A stretch of 64,000 bases of DNA from JACQPU01 sp039961715 (GTDB lineage: Bacteria > Bacteroidota > Ignavibacteria > UBA10030): the NCBI GenBank assembly GCA_039961715.1, contig JABRVW010000100.1, forward strand, positions 5,258-69,257, read 5' to 3'. The translations under genes and the position numbers were made by a program. Below the pieces are notes generated by a model. The model saw only the letters and a program-made list of their open reading frames with translations. It ran no database searches and was not told where the DNA came from. Positions 41,491 to 50,768 of the stretch are shown here, piece by piece. Every line of letters begins with the position of its first letter. The stretch's first letter is position 1.

Positions 41491-43293
41491 TTAGTCTTCC
41501 ATGGACAAAACGGCCAGAAAAGCTTCCTGCGGAATCTCCACTCTTCCAACCTGCTTCATGCGCTTCTTTCCTTCCTTCTGCTTCTCCAACAACTTGCGCT
41601 TCCGCGTGATGTCGCCCCCGTAACATTTCGCGAGCACGTTCTTGCGAATGGCGCTGAGCGTCTCCCTCGCAATCACCTTGCTCCCGATGGCAGCCTGGAT
41701 CGCCACTTCGAACATCTGCCGCGGGATGAGCTCCCGAAGTTTCGAACAGAGCTTCTTCCCCCACTCGTGGGCCTTCGTCCGATGCACGATCGTCGACAGT
41801 GCGTCCACGGGCTCGCCATTCAGCAGGATGTCGAGCTTCACGAGGTCCGACTCGCGGTATTCGAGAAAATCGTAATCAAACGAGGCGTACCCACGCGACA
41901 GAGATTTGAGCTTGTCATAGAAATCAAAGATGATCTCCGCCAGGGGAAGCTCGAACTGGATGTCCGCGCGATCGGTGCTCAGGTACGTCGTGTTCTTGTG
42001 AACACCGCGGCGTTCCATGCACAGCTTCATGATGCCGCCGATGTATTCGGCCGGAGCGATGATCTGCGCGATGACAAACGGTTCCTCCACCCGCTCAATG
42101 ACGCCCTGCGGCGGCATGGCTGCGGGATTGTCCACGATCACCTTTTCGCCGTTCGTCTTGTACACACAATACTCAACGTTCGGCACGGTGTTGATCAGCG
42201 TCTGCTTGTATTCCCTCTCCAGCCTCTCCCTGATGATCTCCATGTGGAGCAGGCCGAGAAACCCCGCGCGAAAACCGAAACCGAGGGCCACGGAAGTTTC
42301 CGGTTCGAACACCAGCGACGCGTCATTCAGCTTCAGCTTTTCCAGGGCCTCGCGCAACTCGGCAAAGTCGTCGCTGTTGGCCGGATAGAGGCCGCTGAAC
42401 ACCATCGGCTTGACTTCCTTGTATCCGGGCAGGGGCTTGTCCGCCGGGCGCGACGCAAGGGTGATCGTATCACCGACCTTCGTCTCGTGGACATCCTTGA
42501 TATTGGCGATCACATAGCCCACATCACCGGCCTCCAGCCTGCCGGTTTTCTTGCGCTTCATCTCCAGCACGCCCACTTCATCGGCGTCAAACTCCATACC
42601 GGTGGACATAAACCGGATCCTCTGTTTTTCCCCGAGAGTTCCGTTTTTGATCCGCACATACGCGATGGCGCCGCGGTATTCATCGAAAATCGAGTCAAAA
42701 ATCAGCGCCTGCAGGGGGGCGCCTGGATCACCCTGGGGCGGAGGAATCCTCCGGACGATTGCTTCGAGCACCTCATCGGTCCCCACGCCTGATTTCGCGC
42801 TTCCGAGAATGATCTCCTCTTCCTTGCATCCCAGCAGCTCCATGACCTGATGTTTGACGTTTTCAATCATGGTTTTGGCGCTGGGGAGGTCGATCTTATT
42901 GATAAAGGGGATGATTTCGAGCCCCGCCTCGATGGCCAGGTACACATTGGAGATGGTTTGGGCTTCCACACCCTGGGTGGCATCCACGACAAGCACGGCT
43001 CCCTCACACGCAGCCAGCGAACGGGAAACCTCGTACGTGAAGTCCACGTGCCCCGGCGTGTCGATGAGGTTCAATGTATAGTCCTTTCCACCGGCTGCCT
43101 TGTGGTGGAGCTGAATGGCGTGCAACTTGATCGTGATGCCCCTTTCCTGCTCAAGCTCCATGTCATCGAGAACCTGTTTCGTGGTCATCTCACGGGGGCT
43201 CAGGGCTCCCGTGCGTTCCAGGAGGCGATCTGCGAGCGTGGATTTGCCGTGGTCGATGTGGGCGATGATGCAGAAATTACGGATGTGATTCAT
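41491..43293 (-). CDS. lepA: Elongation factor 4 (LepA), ribosomal back-translocase GTPase
   Basis: GTPase motifs AHIDHGKSTLADRLLERTG (G1), the EQERGITIK switch, DTPGHVDFTYEVSRSLAACEG (split over about residues 78-98) and the NKIDLPSA motif are followed by translation-factor domains and the LepA-specific C-terminal domain (CYGGDITRKRKLLEKQKEGK). 600 residues, full length. Heads the lepA-lepB-lepB-hemW unit; the lepA-lepB linkage is widely conserved. Confidence 0.97.
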   Translation of the reverse strand: MNHIRNFCIIAHIDHGKSTLADRLLERTGALSPREMTTKQVLDDMELEQERGITIKLHAIQLHHKAAGGKDYTLNLIDTPGHVDFTYEVSRSLAACEGAVLVVDATQGVEAQTISNVYLAIEAGLEIIPFINKIDLPSAKTMIENVKHQVMELLGCKEEEIILGSAKSGVGTDEVLEAIVRRIPPPQGDPGAPLQALIFDSIFDEYRGAIAYVRIKNGTLGEKQRIRFMSTGMEFDADEVGVLEMKRKKTGRLEAGDVGYVIANIKDVHETKVGDTITLASRPADKPLPGYKEVKPMVFSGLYPANSDDFAELREALEKLKLNDASLVFEPETSVALGFGFRAGFLGLLHMEIIRERLEREYKQTLINTVPNVEYCVYKTNGEKVIVDNPAAMPPQGVIERVEEPFVIAQIIAPAEYIGGIMKLCMERRGVHKNTTYLSTDRADIQFELPLAEIIFDFYDKLKSLSRGYASFDYDFLEYRESDLVKLDILLNGEPVDALSTIVHRTKAHEWGKKLCSKLRELIPRQMFEVAIQAAIGSKVIARETLSAIRKNVLAKCYGGDITRKRKLLEKQKEGKKRMKQVGRVEIPQEAFLAVLSMED

Positions 43294-43379
43294 GCGCGTG
43301 GGTTACCCTCGCCAAAAAACGCAAAAGAGTAAAGAGTGGAACAACTGCCATCACCCTTTACTCCAGCGTAAAGTACGGA

Positions 43380-43408
43380 AATATAGCAGAAATTGGCCTG
43401 AAGAGCAA
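43380..43408 (-). promoter_or_regulatory. Promoter of the lepA-lepB-lepB-hemW unit
   Basis: On the minus strand, TTGCTC (43408-43403), 17-base spacer, TATATT (43385-43380). Transcription would start about 80 bases before lepA. Confidence 0.55.
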
Positions 43409-43426
43409 CAAGATCGTCGGCCACCT

Positions 43427-43455
43427 TTGCGTGAATTCACACGAAAGAGTATCTT
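43427..43455 (+). promoter_or_regulatory. Promoter of the TIGR01777 gene
   Basis: TTGCGT (43427-43432), 17-base spacer, TATCTT (43450-43455). The start codon is at 43474 with AGGAGG between. Divergent and adjacent to the lepA promoter, the two -35 boxes facing each other. Confidence 0.5.
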
Positions 43456-43473
43456 GTTGAACAGGAGGAACCT

Positions 43474-44370
43474 ATGAAAGCCGTCCTTGCAGGCGGAAGC
43501 GGATTGATCGGAAGAGCGCTCGCGGAGAGGCTCGCAACCGGAGGTCACGAGGTGGTCATCCTTACACGAAAACCGCAGGTGGGATCCCAACGGGGAATCC
43601 GTTTCGTCCAGTGGGATGGTGCATCACCTGGTTCCTGGCAGACAGAGATCGATGGCGCTGATGCCGTTGTGAATCTCGCGGGGGAGTCGGTTGGATCCCG
43701 TTGGACAAAGGCGAAGAAGAGCCGAATCATGACTTCGCGGCTCCAGGCAACAAGGGCCATCGTCCAGGCCCTCGGTTCCTCCCCGAGAAAGCCTTCCGTG
43801 CTCGTGAACGCCTCAGCCGTGGGATTTTACGGAAATGTGCCCGAAGGGGATGTCACGGAATCCGCCCCACCGGGGGATGACTTCCTTGGCAGAACCTGTA
43901 CACAATGGGAAGCAGAAGCCCGGAGAGCCGGAGACTACGGAGTCCGGGTGACGTTGATGCGAACCGGCTTTGTGATCGCCAGGCAGGCCGAAGCATTCCG
44001 CCGGCTTCTTCTGCCCTTCAAGCTCTTTGCCGGCGGCCCGTTCGGTTCAGGGAAACAATGGTTTCCGTGGATTCATCTGGAAGACGTTGTTTCGGGCTAT
44101 ATCTATGCCCTGGAAAACCCAGGACTCTCCGGCCCCGTGAATCTCACATCTCCCAATCCGGTCCGCGTGAAACACCTCGCGCAGGAAATCGGCAAAGCCC
44201 TCCACCGGCCTTCCTCCATCCCCGCCCCCGCGTTCGCGCTGAAGGTCGTTCTTGGAGAAATGTCAGACCTTCTGCTCAAAGGCCAGAAAGCCGTCCCCCT
44301 GAAACTAAAGGAGCACGGCTTTGCCTTCCAATACCCAGCGGTGGAAGAGGCGATCAGAGCGAGTGTGTAG
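43474..44370 (+). CDS. TIGR01777 family NAD(P)-binding epimerase-like protein (SDR39U1)
   Basis: 298 residues. N-terminal nucleotide-binding motif LAGGSGLIGRALAERL, the LAGESVGSRWTKAKK segment typical of the family, the SASAVGFYG-type strand (NASAVGFYGN, about 110), and the C-terminal DUF1731 domain with PAFALKVVLGEMSDLLLKGQ. The enzymatic role is not established for this family. A strong AGGAGG site and its own promoter are present; it is a single-gene unit. Confidence 0.92.
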   Translation: MKAVLAGGSGLIGRALAERLATGGHEVVILTRKPQVGSQRGIRFVQWDGASPGSWQTEIDGADAVVNLAGESVGSRWTKAKKSRIMTSRLQATRAIVQALGSSPRKPSVLVNASAVGFYGNVPEGDVTESAPPGDDFLGRTCTQWEAEARRAGDYGVRVTLMRTGFVIARQAEAFRRLLLPFKLFAGGPFGSGKQWFPWIHLEDVVSGYIYALENPGLSGPVNLTSPNPVRVKHLAQEIGKALHRPSSIPAPAFALKVVLGEMSDLLLKGQKAVPLKLKEHGFAFQYPAVEEAIRASV

Positions 44371-44458
44371 CGCCGGTCGTTCCACAAGTCCCCATTCCGT
44401 GCTATCATTCTCCTATCACATCCGTGATCATCAGCGAGCATCAGTGAGTATCACGCGT

Positions 44459-45016
44459 CTAGCGGAGTACCAATCTTATCTCCGCCCTCACGCTCGCTCC
44501 CCCATCAAGGTCCTCACCCACATCGAACGAGTACAAACTCGCGCCGACGTACGCATCAACAATGTTCAGGATGTAGGTGATGGCAAGGTAAAAGGCAAAC
44601 CGGTCCCGCTCGTCGCGATAAAAATCCCTCAAATCCCGCGCATACCGGTCGCCCAATCCACCCGGCGGACCCTGCTCAAGAGAACGCCTGTAGTTGGCAG
44701 CCCACTCGTCGTACTTGCGGTCAAGCTGGATGTAGTTTCTGGCAAACCAGTATCCAAATCCCCAGATGAGAGGAATGGTCCAATACCGGCCCGCGTAGAT
44801 TTGTCCCGATCCCGGCAACACTGCGGACATGACCGTGGCCAGGGCAGGGGAACGAGTCCCGGAAGGTGCGAGAGAATCGGATGAAACGGAGAGAGTCGTA
44901 TCGGGAAGCGGGGAAAACGAGAGGATCCTTGTGCGAAGAGAGAGACGATCCTGGCCCGCCAGATGGGATGCAATGACCGCGCAACATGCCAGAACGACAA
45001 TCAGGCGGACACGCAT
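44459..45016 (-). CDS. DUF5683 domain membrane protein
   Basis: 185 residues from the ATG at 45016: signal-like N-terminus (MRVRLIVVLACCAVIASHLAG), a Ser/Pro-rich segment, then the DUF5683 core ATVMSAVLPGSGQIYAGRYW followed by two hydrophobic helices. This domain is common in Bacteroidota membrane proteins of unknown role, with the PGxGQxYxGxxW motif clearly present. Last gene of the par cluster. Confidence 0.8.
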   Translation of the reverse strand: MRVRLIVVLACCAVIASHLAGQDRLSLRTRILSFSPLPDTTLSVSSDSLAPSGTRSPALATVMSAVLPGSGQIYAGRYWTIPLIWGFGYWFARNYIQLDRKYDEWAANYRRSLEQGPPGGLGDRYARDLRDFYRDERDRFAFYLAITYILNIVDAYVGASLYSFDVGEDLDGGASVRAEIRLVLR

Positions 45017-45026
45017 CGTGGTCCGC

Positions 45027-45410
45027 CTACTCAATGACGGCGATGGCCTCGATCTCAACCTTGACATCCTTGGGGAGACGTGCAACTTCCACCGTACTGC
45101 GCGCCGGCGCTGCCTCGGAAAAGAACTCGGCGTACACCTCGTTCATGGCGGCAAATTCCCCCATGTCCTTCAAGAACACCGTCGTCTTGAAAACGGATTT
45201 CATCGACGTCCCGGCCGCGGCAAGGATGGCCGCGAGGTTTTTCAGAACCTGACGCGTCTGCGTCCCGATGTCTTCACCCGCCAGCGCGTTGGTTTTCGGA
45301 TCGAGCCCGATTTGCCCCGCCGTGTAAACAAACCTTCCGTCAACGACGACCGCCTGGCTGTACGGTCCGATCGGCGCCGGAGCTTTTTCCGTTTTGATCT
45401 TCTTCAGCAT
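45027..45410 (-). CDS. ridA: RidA family reactive-intermediate deaminase
   Basis: Hydrolyses enamine/imine intermediates such as 2-aminoacrylate. Motifs: APAPIGPYSQAVVVDGRFVY, TAGQIGLDP, and the C-terminal ARSTVEVARLPKDVKVEIEA with the active-site Arg. 127 residues, full length. The start at 45410 has AGAAGGA 7 bases before it; a TTG-initiated frame 10 codons longer lies nearer parB and is less likely. Confidence 0.94.
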   Translation of the reverse strand: MLKKIKTEKAPAPIGPYSQAVVVDGRFVYTAGQIGLDPKTNALAGEDIGTQTRQVLKNLAAILAAAGTSMKSVFKTTVFLKDMGEFAAMNEVYAEFFSEAAPARSTVEVARLPKDVKVEIEAIAVIE

Positions 45411-45440
45411 GAGATGGTCCTTCTGCAATTCCAGGGACAA

Positions 45441-46340
45441 TCAACGGTGTCGCTTGTCGAGGATAAGCTCGAGGATGCGCTCAAGATCGTCACCCGAAAA
45501 ATACTCAATGATAATCTCGCCGCGTCCCCCGGCCTTGCCCCGGATCTTCACCTTCGTTCCCAGCGTCCTCTTCAGCTGTTCCTCTGCATGATGCGCATTC
45601 ACGCCGTGATGGGCGTGGGAACGCGACGGCTTGCTTTTTTTCGAGCGCACCGTCCGTTCGACAGCCCGCACGTTCACGCCTCCGCTGACGATTTTTTCGT
45701 ACAACTGGAGCTGTTCCTTCTCGCCGTCCACGCTGAGCAGGGCCCTGGCGTGGCCCATGGTCAGTTTTCCGCTGCGCAACCCCTCCTTAATCCGCTCAGG
45801 AAGCTTCAGCAGGCGGAGGAAATTGGCCACGGTCGAGCGGTCTTTGCCGACCTTCCGGGCCACTTCTTCCTGCGTGACGTTGAACTCGGCAATCAGCCGC
45901 TGGTACGCGTGTGCAATCTCGATTGGATTCAGCTCTTCCCGCTGAATGTTCTCAACGAGGGCAAGCTCCAGCAGTTCGGTCTCAGACCTGACATCCACGA
46001 TGTAGGCCGGAATCTGCGTCAGGCCGGCCCGCTGGGCCGCGCGCAGGCGACGTTCACCGGATACGAGCTGGTACTGATCCTCGAGCCGCCTGACCGTGAT
46101 TGGCTGGATGAGGCCCTTCTCCACGATCGAACGCCCCAGCTCGTCGAGCGATTGCGGATCAAAATCCGTCCGCGGTTGATACGGGTTCGGCTTGACGCGG
46201 TCAACCTCAATGCTGGCCATGATGCCGACGCCCCCGCGGTCCTGCGCCACTTCCCCGTAAATGCTGACCTCCTTCTGGGCAGTTTTTGGGATCAAGGCGC
46301 TCAGGCCTCGCCCCAGGACGGACTTTCGCTGGGTGGTCAT
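45441..46340 (-). CDS. parB: Chromosome partitioning protein ParB
   Basis: Centromere-binding CTP-switch protein. N-terminal RGLSALIPK motif, the CTP-binding GERRLRAAQRAG segment (box II, about residue 93-104), ALVENIQREELNPIE, and the helix-turn-helix VTQEEVARKVGKDRSTVANFL split over the middle. The Lys/His-rich linker and C-terminal dimer domain follow. 299 residues. Overlaps parA by 4 bases. No perfect parS site is seen in the window. Confidence 0.95.
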   Translation of the reverse strand: MTTQRKSVLGRGLSALIPKTAQKEVSIYGEVAQDRGGVGIMASIEVDRVKPNPYQPRTDFDPQSLDELGRSIVEKGLIQPITVRRLEDQYQLVSGERRLRAAQRAGLTQIPAYIVDVRSETELLELALVENIQREELNPIEIAHAYQRLIAEFNVTQEEVARKVGKDRSTVANFLRLLKLPERIKEGLRSGKLTMGHARALLSVDGEKEQLQLYEKIVSGGVNVRAVERTVRSKKSKPSRSHAHHGVNAHHAEEQLKRTLGTKVKIRGKAGGRGEIIIEYFSGDDLERILELILDKRHR

Positions 46341-47140
46341 GAGGAGGATGAGACTCCGGTGAATGAGCTTTCGACGTGCTTGCCGCGCTTGGCAAGGATT
46401 TCCTTGGCAAGCTCCATGTAATTGCGGGTGCCGGACGACAAGGCATCATACAGAATAATCGGTTTGCCGAAGCTCGGGGCTTCGCTGAGCCTGATGTTCC
46501 GCGTCACCAGGGTCTTGAACACCTTGTCTCCAAAATACCGCTTCACTTCCTCATAAATCTGATTCGAAAGACGGAGGCGCGAATCAAACATGGTCAGCAA
46601 AACGCCCTCAATGTCGAGGTTCCTGTTCAGATTCTTCTTGACCATGTTGATCGTATTGAAAAGCTGTCCCAGTCCCTCCAGGGCAAAGTACTCGCACTGC
46701 ACGGGAATGAGGACCGAATCCGCCGCGGTAAGGGCATTCAGCGTGAGCAAACCGAGCGACGGCGGACAATCCACGACAATGAATTCGTAATCGTCTTTGA
46801 TGGCCTGGATGGCGTCTGCCAGCCGATGCTCGCGTCGGTCCAGATCCACCATCTCAATTTCCGCACCCACCAGATTGATGTGCGAGGGGAGGACGGAGAG
46901 GAACGGTACCTGGGTCTCAACAACCGTGGCGTCCGCTTTGGCACCACCAACGAGCACCTGATAGATGGTCTTTCCGTCAGCCGGCGTCAGGCCAACACCG
47001 CTTGTCGCATTCGCCTGCGGATCAATGTCGATCAGGAGGGTCTTGCGCTCGGCAACGGCTATGCACGCCGCAAGGTTGATGGCGGTTGTCGTCTTGCCGA
47101 CGCCGCCCTTTTGATTCGCTATGACGATGATCTTGCCCAT
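46337..47140 (-). CDS. parA: Chromosome partitioning ATPase ParA (Soj-like)
   Basis: 267 residues. The deviant Walker A motif NQKGGVGKTTTAIN is at residues 9-22; LLIDIDPQANATSGVG and FIVVDCPPSLGLLTLNAL are the A' and B motifs. The ATG at 47140 is used because an upstream extension of 40 codons contains no family sequence and overlaps the CopD-like gene. It works with ParB in origin segregation. A short N-terminus without a DNA-binding domain marks it as the chromosomal (Soj) type. Confidence 0.96.
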   Translation of the reverse strand: MGKIIVIANQKGGVGKTTTAINLAACIAVAERKTLLIDIDPQANATSGVGLTPADGKTIYQVLVGGAKADATVVETQVPFLSVLPSHINLVGAEIEMVDLDRREHRLADAIQAIKDDYEFIVVDCPPSLGLLTLNALTAADSVLIPVQCEYFALEGLGQLFNTINMVKKNLNRNLDIEGVLLTMFDSRLRLSNQIYEEVKRYFGDKVFKTLVTRNIRLSEAPSFGKPIILYDALSSGTRNYMELAKEILAKRGKHVESSFTGVSSSS

Positions 47141-47144
47141 CGAA

Positions 47145-47612
47145 TCATGCCACTGCCATGCCGCCGGCGCATAGAATGGTGAGAATGCCCAGAGCGATGG
47201 AACGCCGGATGAGGGTCTCCAGCGTGTGATCCCAGGCCTGCGTTGCTTCCGCATCTCCAAGCGAGGCCTCGATCCTGCGAACGACTCTCGCCGCCTGCCA
47301 GGACGTGAACAGGATCAGGAGGAACAGAAGGACTTTGACGGCCAGGAGCTGTGTCCACAGCGTGGATACATTGAACCCAAGAAACCTTGGACTGAGCACA
47401 GCCATGAACACTCCGGTTGCCAGCATGGTCCACAGGCTTGACCAGAGAAACGGGAAAAACCGCCGTTGGAGAGCCACCGATGACGGGGACGGCATTGCTC
47501 CCTGATGCCGAAGTACGGGATGGAGCACCGCGTTCATGAAAATCAGCCCTCCCGCCCACACGGCGGCGGACAGAATATGCATGACGCGGGAGACCCAGAG
47601 GACAAAGTCCAT
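47145..47612 (-). CDS. CopD-like / DUF4149-like membrane protein
   Basis: Four hydrophobic helices with an His-containing first helix (VSRVMHILSAAVWAGGLIFM) and AVLHPVLR, the pattern of CopD or HemJ-like small membrane proteins that bind heme. 155 residues from the ATG at 47612; an ATG 13 codons upstream is possible. No clear Shine-Dalgarno at either. Placed between parA and a secreted methyltransferase; the function is not clear. Confidence 0.65.
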   Translation of the reverse strand: MDFVLWVSRVMHILSAAVWAGGLIFMNAVLHPVLRHQGAMPSPSSVALQRRFFPFLWSSLWTMLATGVFMAVLSPRFLGFNVSTLWTQLLAVKVLLFLLILFTSWQAARVVRRIEASLGDAEATQAWDHTLETLIRRSIALGILTILCAGGMAVA

Positions 47613-47662
47613 TGTTGTTGGTTCGGAATATACCTCTTTTTCCCGGGCCATGCAATGTGAAA

Positions 47663-48310
47663 TCAGCGTTTCGGAGGGGTGTCCTCCCTGAGCTTGATGC
47701 TGATCGACATCCCGGCACTGCTGGATCGTTCGATCGTCGTACGGTAAGTCGGCAAGCCTTGTACGTAATCCAGAAACTCCCTGATCCCCGCCATGCGCAT
47801 GAGCACGTTGTGCGCCGCAAAACAGCCGTTCACGACGATCCTGGGCGACAGGATCTCGAAATACTTCCTGTACCAGTCCTTGTCCGCATCGCTGAAGACG
47901 AAATCAAAAGGACCCTCCAGCGTCGGCACCAATTCGTGGGCATCGGCAAGCCGTGCATCAATAAAACGCGAGAGCCCTGCTTCCTCAAAGTTCCTGAGCG
48001 CCAGTTCGTACCGCCCGCGGTCAATCTCGATTGTCGTCACCTTGCCCCCCGTCTTGCTCAATGCCCAGGCAATCCAGATCGTCGAATGCCCCGTCGATGT
48101 CCCGATCTCCAGCGCCCTGGTGTAGCCGTTCTTCACAATGAGCTCATACAACACCTTTCCGTCGGCCTCCGGCACATTCATGTCCCGCCAGGTGCCGCGT
48201 CGCGAATCCAGGAACGCTCTCACGCGCGCGTCCAGATCAGACGAATCCTGACTCATCGTCACACTCATCGGAACAGCGGTCATCGCAATCATCACCACAC
48301 TCTTCAGCAT
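47663..48310 (-). CDS. Exported class I O-methyltransferase-like protein
   Basis: A signal peptide (LKSVVMIAMTAVPMSVTMSQ) is followed by an O-methyltransferase (family 3, catechol-type) domain: ALEIGTSTGHSTIWIAWALS, TTIEIDRGRYELALRNF, and the metal/substrate loop FVFSDADKDWYRKY. 215 residues. The start at 48310 has AAAGGAG 7 bases before it; the longer frame upstream lacks one. Export of an SAM-dependent enzyme is unexpected, since SAM is cytoplasmic. Confidence 0.8.
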   Translation of the reverse strand: MLKSVVMIAMTAVPMSVTMSQDSSDLDARVRAFLDSRRGTWRDMNVPEADGKVLYELIVKNGYTRALEIGTSTGHSTIWIAWALSKTGGKVTTIEIDRGRYELALRNFEEAGLSRFIDARLADAHELVPTLEGPFDFVFSDADKDWYRKYFEILSPRIVVNGCFAAHNVLMRMAGIREFLDYVQGLPTYRTTIERSSSAGMSISIKLREDTPPKR

Positions 48311-48395
48311 CGAGTTTCTCCTTTCTCCCGATGAAGCTTCTATTTTTCCCTCATCCTTCCCTTCCATGATTCCATTCCTTCTTCCCCATCCAGTA

Positions 48396-49325
48396 TCATT
48401 CAAATCTCTCACCTTCCGTCAGTCGTACCCCGCGAAGGAACTCAGCCACACTCATGCGTCTCCTCGATTCCTGCTGAATCTCCAGGACCGAGATCAATCC
48501 CTCCCCGGTCCCCACAACAAGGTCTGAGCCCTCCGCGCGCACAATGACCCCCGGCTCGGCCCCGGCGCCGGAGTGCTGTTCCACGAGCGACGTTCGGTAC
48601 ACCCGCATCATTGCGCCTTTGAGCATGCTCCAGGCACCGGGCACGGGAGAAAGTCCCCGGACAAAATTGTGCACTACAGGGGCCTCCTTGCGCCAATCAA
48701 TGCGACACTGTTCTTTTTGGATTTTGGGCGCCAGAGTGACCTCTCCTTCCTGTGGCCGGGCCTGTGCCTTGTCTTGTTCGATCAGCCTCACGGTTTGCAG
48801 AACGATTTCCGCCCCGACTTCGGCCAGCTTGTCGTGGAGCTCGCCGGCCGTTTCGTCAGGACCGATCTTCACACGGGCCTGCAGAATCACCGAGCCCGTG
48901 TCCACCGTCGGCTGGAGAAAGAACGTCGTAACACCGGTCTCGGTCTCCCCCCGAATAATGGCCCAATGGATGGGTGCGGCCCCGCGATACTTCGGAAGAA
49001 GCGATGCATGCAGGTTGAACGCTCCGCGCGAGGCCAGGGAATAGACCTCAGGCGGAAGAATTCTGAATGCAACGACAACGATGACGTCGGGATGAAGGGA
49101 TTGGATGGTGGAAATGAAGGATGGATCGTTGAGATTCCGGGGCTGGAGAACAGGAAGGGAATGCTCGAGTGCACTGCGTTTGACCGGACTATCCTGGACC
49201 TTCAGGCCGCGACCCTTCGGCATGTCGGGAACGGTGACCACGGAGACCACCGGATACTTGTGCTTGAGGAGGATCTCCAGGCTGGGGACCGCAAACTCCG
49301 GCGTGCCCATGAACACGATGCGCAT
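48396..49325 (-). CDS. fmt: Methionyl-tRNA formyltransferase
   Basis: Formylates initiator Met-tRNA using 10-formyltetrahydrofolate. N-terminus MRIVFMGTPEFAVPSLE, hydrolase core with LHASLLPKYRGAAPIHWAI (Asn/His and SLLPxYRG motif, about 108-126) and TGVTTFFLQPTVDTG; C-terminal OB-like domain follows. 309 residues. The ATG at 49325 is used; an upstream extension of 29 codons is not homologous. It follows def, the usual pairing. Confidence 0.95.
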   Translation of the reverse strand: MRIVFMGTPEFAVPSLEILLKHKYPVVSVVTVPDMPKGRGLKVQDSPVKRSALEHSLPVLQPRNLNDPSFISTIQSLHPDVIVVVAFRILPPEVYSLASRGAFNLHASLLPKYRGAAPIHWAIIRGETETGVTTFFLQPTVDTGSVILQARVKIGPDETAGELHDKLAEVGAEIVLQTVRLIEQDKAQARPQEGEVTLAPKIQKEQCRIDWRKEAPVVHNFVRGLSPVPGAWSMLKGAMMRVYRTSLVEQHSGAGAEPGVIVRAEGSDLVVGTGEGLISVLEIQQESRRRMSVAEFLRGVRLTEGERFE

Positions 49326-49365
49326 GCGAACATCCCGTGATGGTGTGGGTTCACAAAGCGGAGGC

Positions 49366-49992
49366 TTATGCCTCCACCCTTCCGGACTTCTTCGCAGCGC
49401 CGGCCGGAACAACCGGATAGGCCGCTTCCGTATCTCCCTTCCTGATCCTGCGCAGCTTGGGTTTCAGGAGGCTTCTCCCTGCTGTGGTCAAATGGTCGAT
49501 GAACAGAATCCCGTCGAGATGATCGATTTCATGAAGGATCACGCGCGCCAGGAGGCCGTCAGCTTCAAGCTCGCGCGGCCTGAAATTGATGTCACGGAAG
49601 CGAACGAGAACCCTCTCGGCACGCTCAACGTCGGCACGGACATCCGGGATGCTCAGACACCCTTCTTCCACAACCCACTGCCCCGACTGTTGCATAACTT
49701 CGGGGTTCAGCATGACGAGCCGCGTGGGCCGGTCGGGATTCTTCTTTTCAGGGTCCGGAGCCTCGCCGTCTTCCCGTTCCTCTTCCACCCCCGTAATATC
49801 CACAACTATGATCCGATCCAGACTGCCGACCTGGTTTGCCGCGAGACCGATACCCGAAGCCTTGTGCATCGTCTCCATCATATCGTACGCAAGCTTGATC
49901 ACCCCGTCGTTCAGCGAAGCGATGGGACGCGCTTTTTGCCGAAGAACATCCGTACCATAAAGAAAAATAGGAAGAATGGACATTGCGTTCAT
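49366..49992 (-). CDS. def: Peptide deformylase
   Basis: Removes the formyl group from nascent proteins, a zinc or iron enzyme. The three motifs GIGLAANQVG (about residue 47), EGCLSIP (about 110) and HEIDHLDG (about 153) are intact. 208 residues; the C-terminal 30 (KPKLRRIRKGDTEAA ...) are extra compared with typical enzymes (about 170-190). ATG at 49992 or three codons later. Precedes fmt by 40 bases. Confidence 0.95.
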   Translation of the reverse strand: MNAMSILPIFLYGTDVLRQKARPIASLNDGVIKLAYDMMETMHKASGIGLAANQVGSLDRIIVVDITGVEEEREDGEAPDPEKKNPDRPTRLVMLNPEVMQQSGQWVVEEGCLSIPDVRADVERAERVLVRFRDINFRPRELEADGLLARVILHEIDHLDGILFIDHLTTAGRSLLKPKLRRIRKGDTEAAYPVVPAGAAKKSGRVEA

Positions 49993-50057
49993 TGAGAGGT
50001 TTCAGACCAAAATGTACAACAGGCCGCTGTGGGATGCAAGGTTTCCGGAACGGATCA

Positions 50058-50684
50058 TCATTGTGCGCCCGTGATGATTCTGCGGGCGCCGGTGTAGCGG
50101 GTCTTGTAGTATGAACTCTCGAGCGATGAGATGGTCACCCCCAAACTGACGCTGGCGTGTGCAAACAGATCGTCACCGAGATAAATGCCCACATGCGACG
50201 CGGGAGCGCCCGTCGTGTTGAAGAAAACAAGGTCGCCGAACTTAAGGCTGTTGAACGGAACAGGAACTCCTACACGGTACTGCTCCTCGGCGCTTCGGGG
50301 AAGAGGCCGACCTATCGATTCCTTGAACACTACCAGCGTGTACCCCGAACAGTCCATGCCCTTCGAATCCGCTCCGCCATAGTGGTAGGGGACTCCCATA
50401 TACCTGGAGATCGCCCGCATGATCTTGCTCTGATCAAGAGGCGTTATGGCCGGATTCTTTTCCGTTCGGAAGTCTCTGGTTCCCGAAAGAACCTCCCCCA
50501 CAGTCTTCGGATCGGGCTTTTTGTCGTCCTCTTTCCGCTCCTCGTGTGCCTCCCGCGAAAATCTCGGAGAGTTCCTTCGGGAAGCCTCCCCTCCATTCGT
50601 GCTTCCGTTTCCGAAACGCGGTGACGAGGGCCCGCAGGCCTCGACGATAAACGCCGCCACCAGCACAAGAATCACACTCCGCAT
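50058..50684 (-). CDS. NlpC/P60 family cell-wall hydrolase, lipoprotein
   Basis: Cleaves peptide crosslinks in murein. Lipoprotein leader MRSVILVLVAAFIVEAC (Cys17), a charged linker, then the catalytic domain with Cys112 in GMDCSGYTLVVF, His in ASHVGIYLGDD, and the third polar His in FAHASVSLGVT. 208 residues. The start at 50684 is used because the longer frame up to 50768 has an Arg/Pro-rich extension incompatible with a signal peptide. Downstream of the sigma factor. Confidence 0.9.
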   Translation of the reverse strand: MRSVILVLVAAFIVEACGPSSPRFGNGSTNGGEASRRNSPRFSREAHEERKEDDKKPDPKTVGEVLSGTRDFRTEKNPAITPLDQSKIMRAISRYMGVPYHYGGADSKGMDCSGYTLVVFKESIGRPLPRSAEEQYRVGVPVPFNSLKFGDLVFFNTTGAPASHVGIYLGDDLFAHASVSLGVTISSLESSYYKTRYTGARRIITGAQ

Positions 50685-50768
50685 CCGGAGAAGCAACGGG
50701 CGAGCGCGGCGAAGCCTCGACCCTCCCGGGGTGGATCGAGGCTTCGGCCGTTCTGATCGTGGTGGCAT

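Noticed and set aside
39662..41494. Plus-strand open frame of 610 codons opposite the two lepB genes
   Set aside because: It mirrors the codon pattern of the lepB pair, has no ribosome binding site and no recognisable domain.
44371..44458. Bidirectional terminator between the convergent TIGR01777 and DUF5683 genes
   Set aside because: Only short ATCA-type repeats are present; no stable stem with a T-tract could be drawn.
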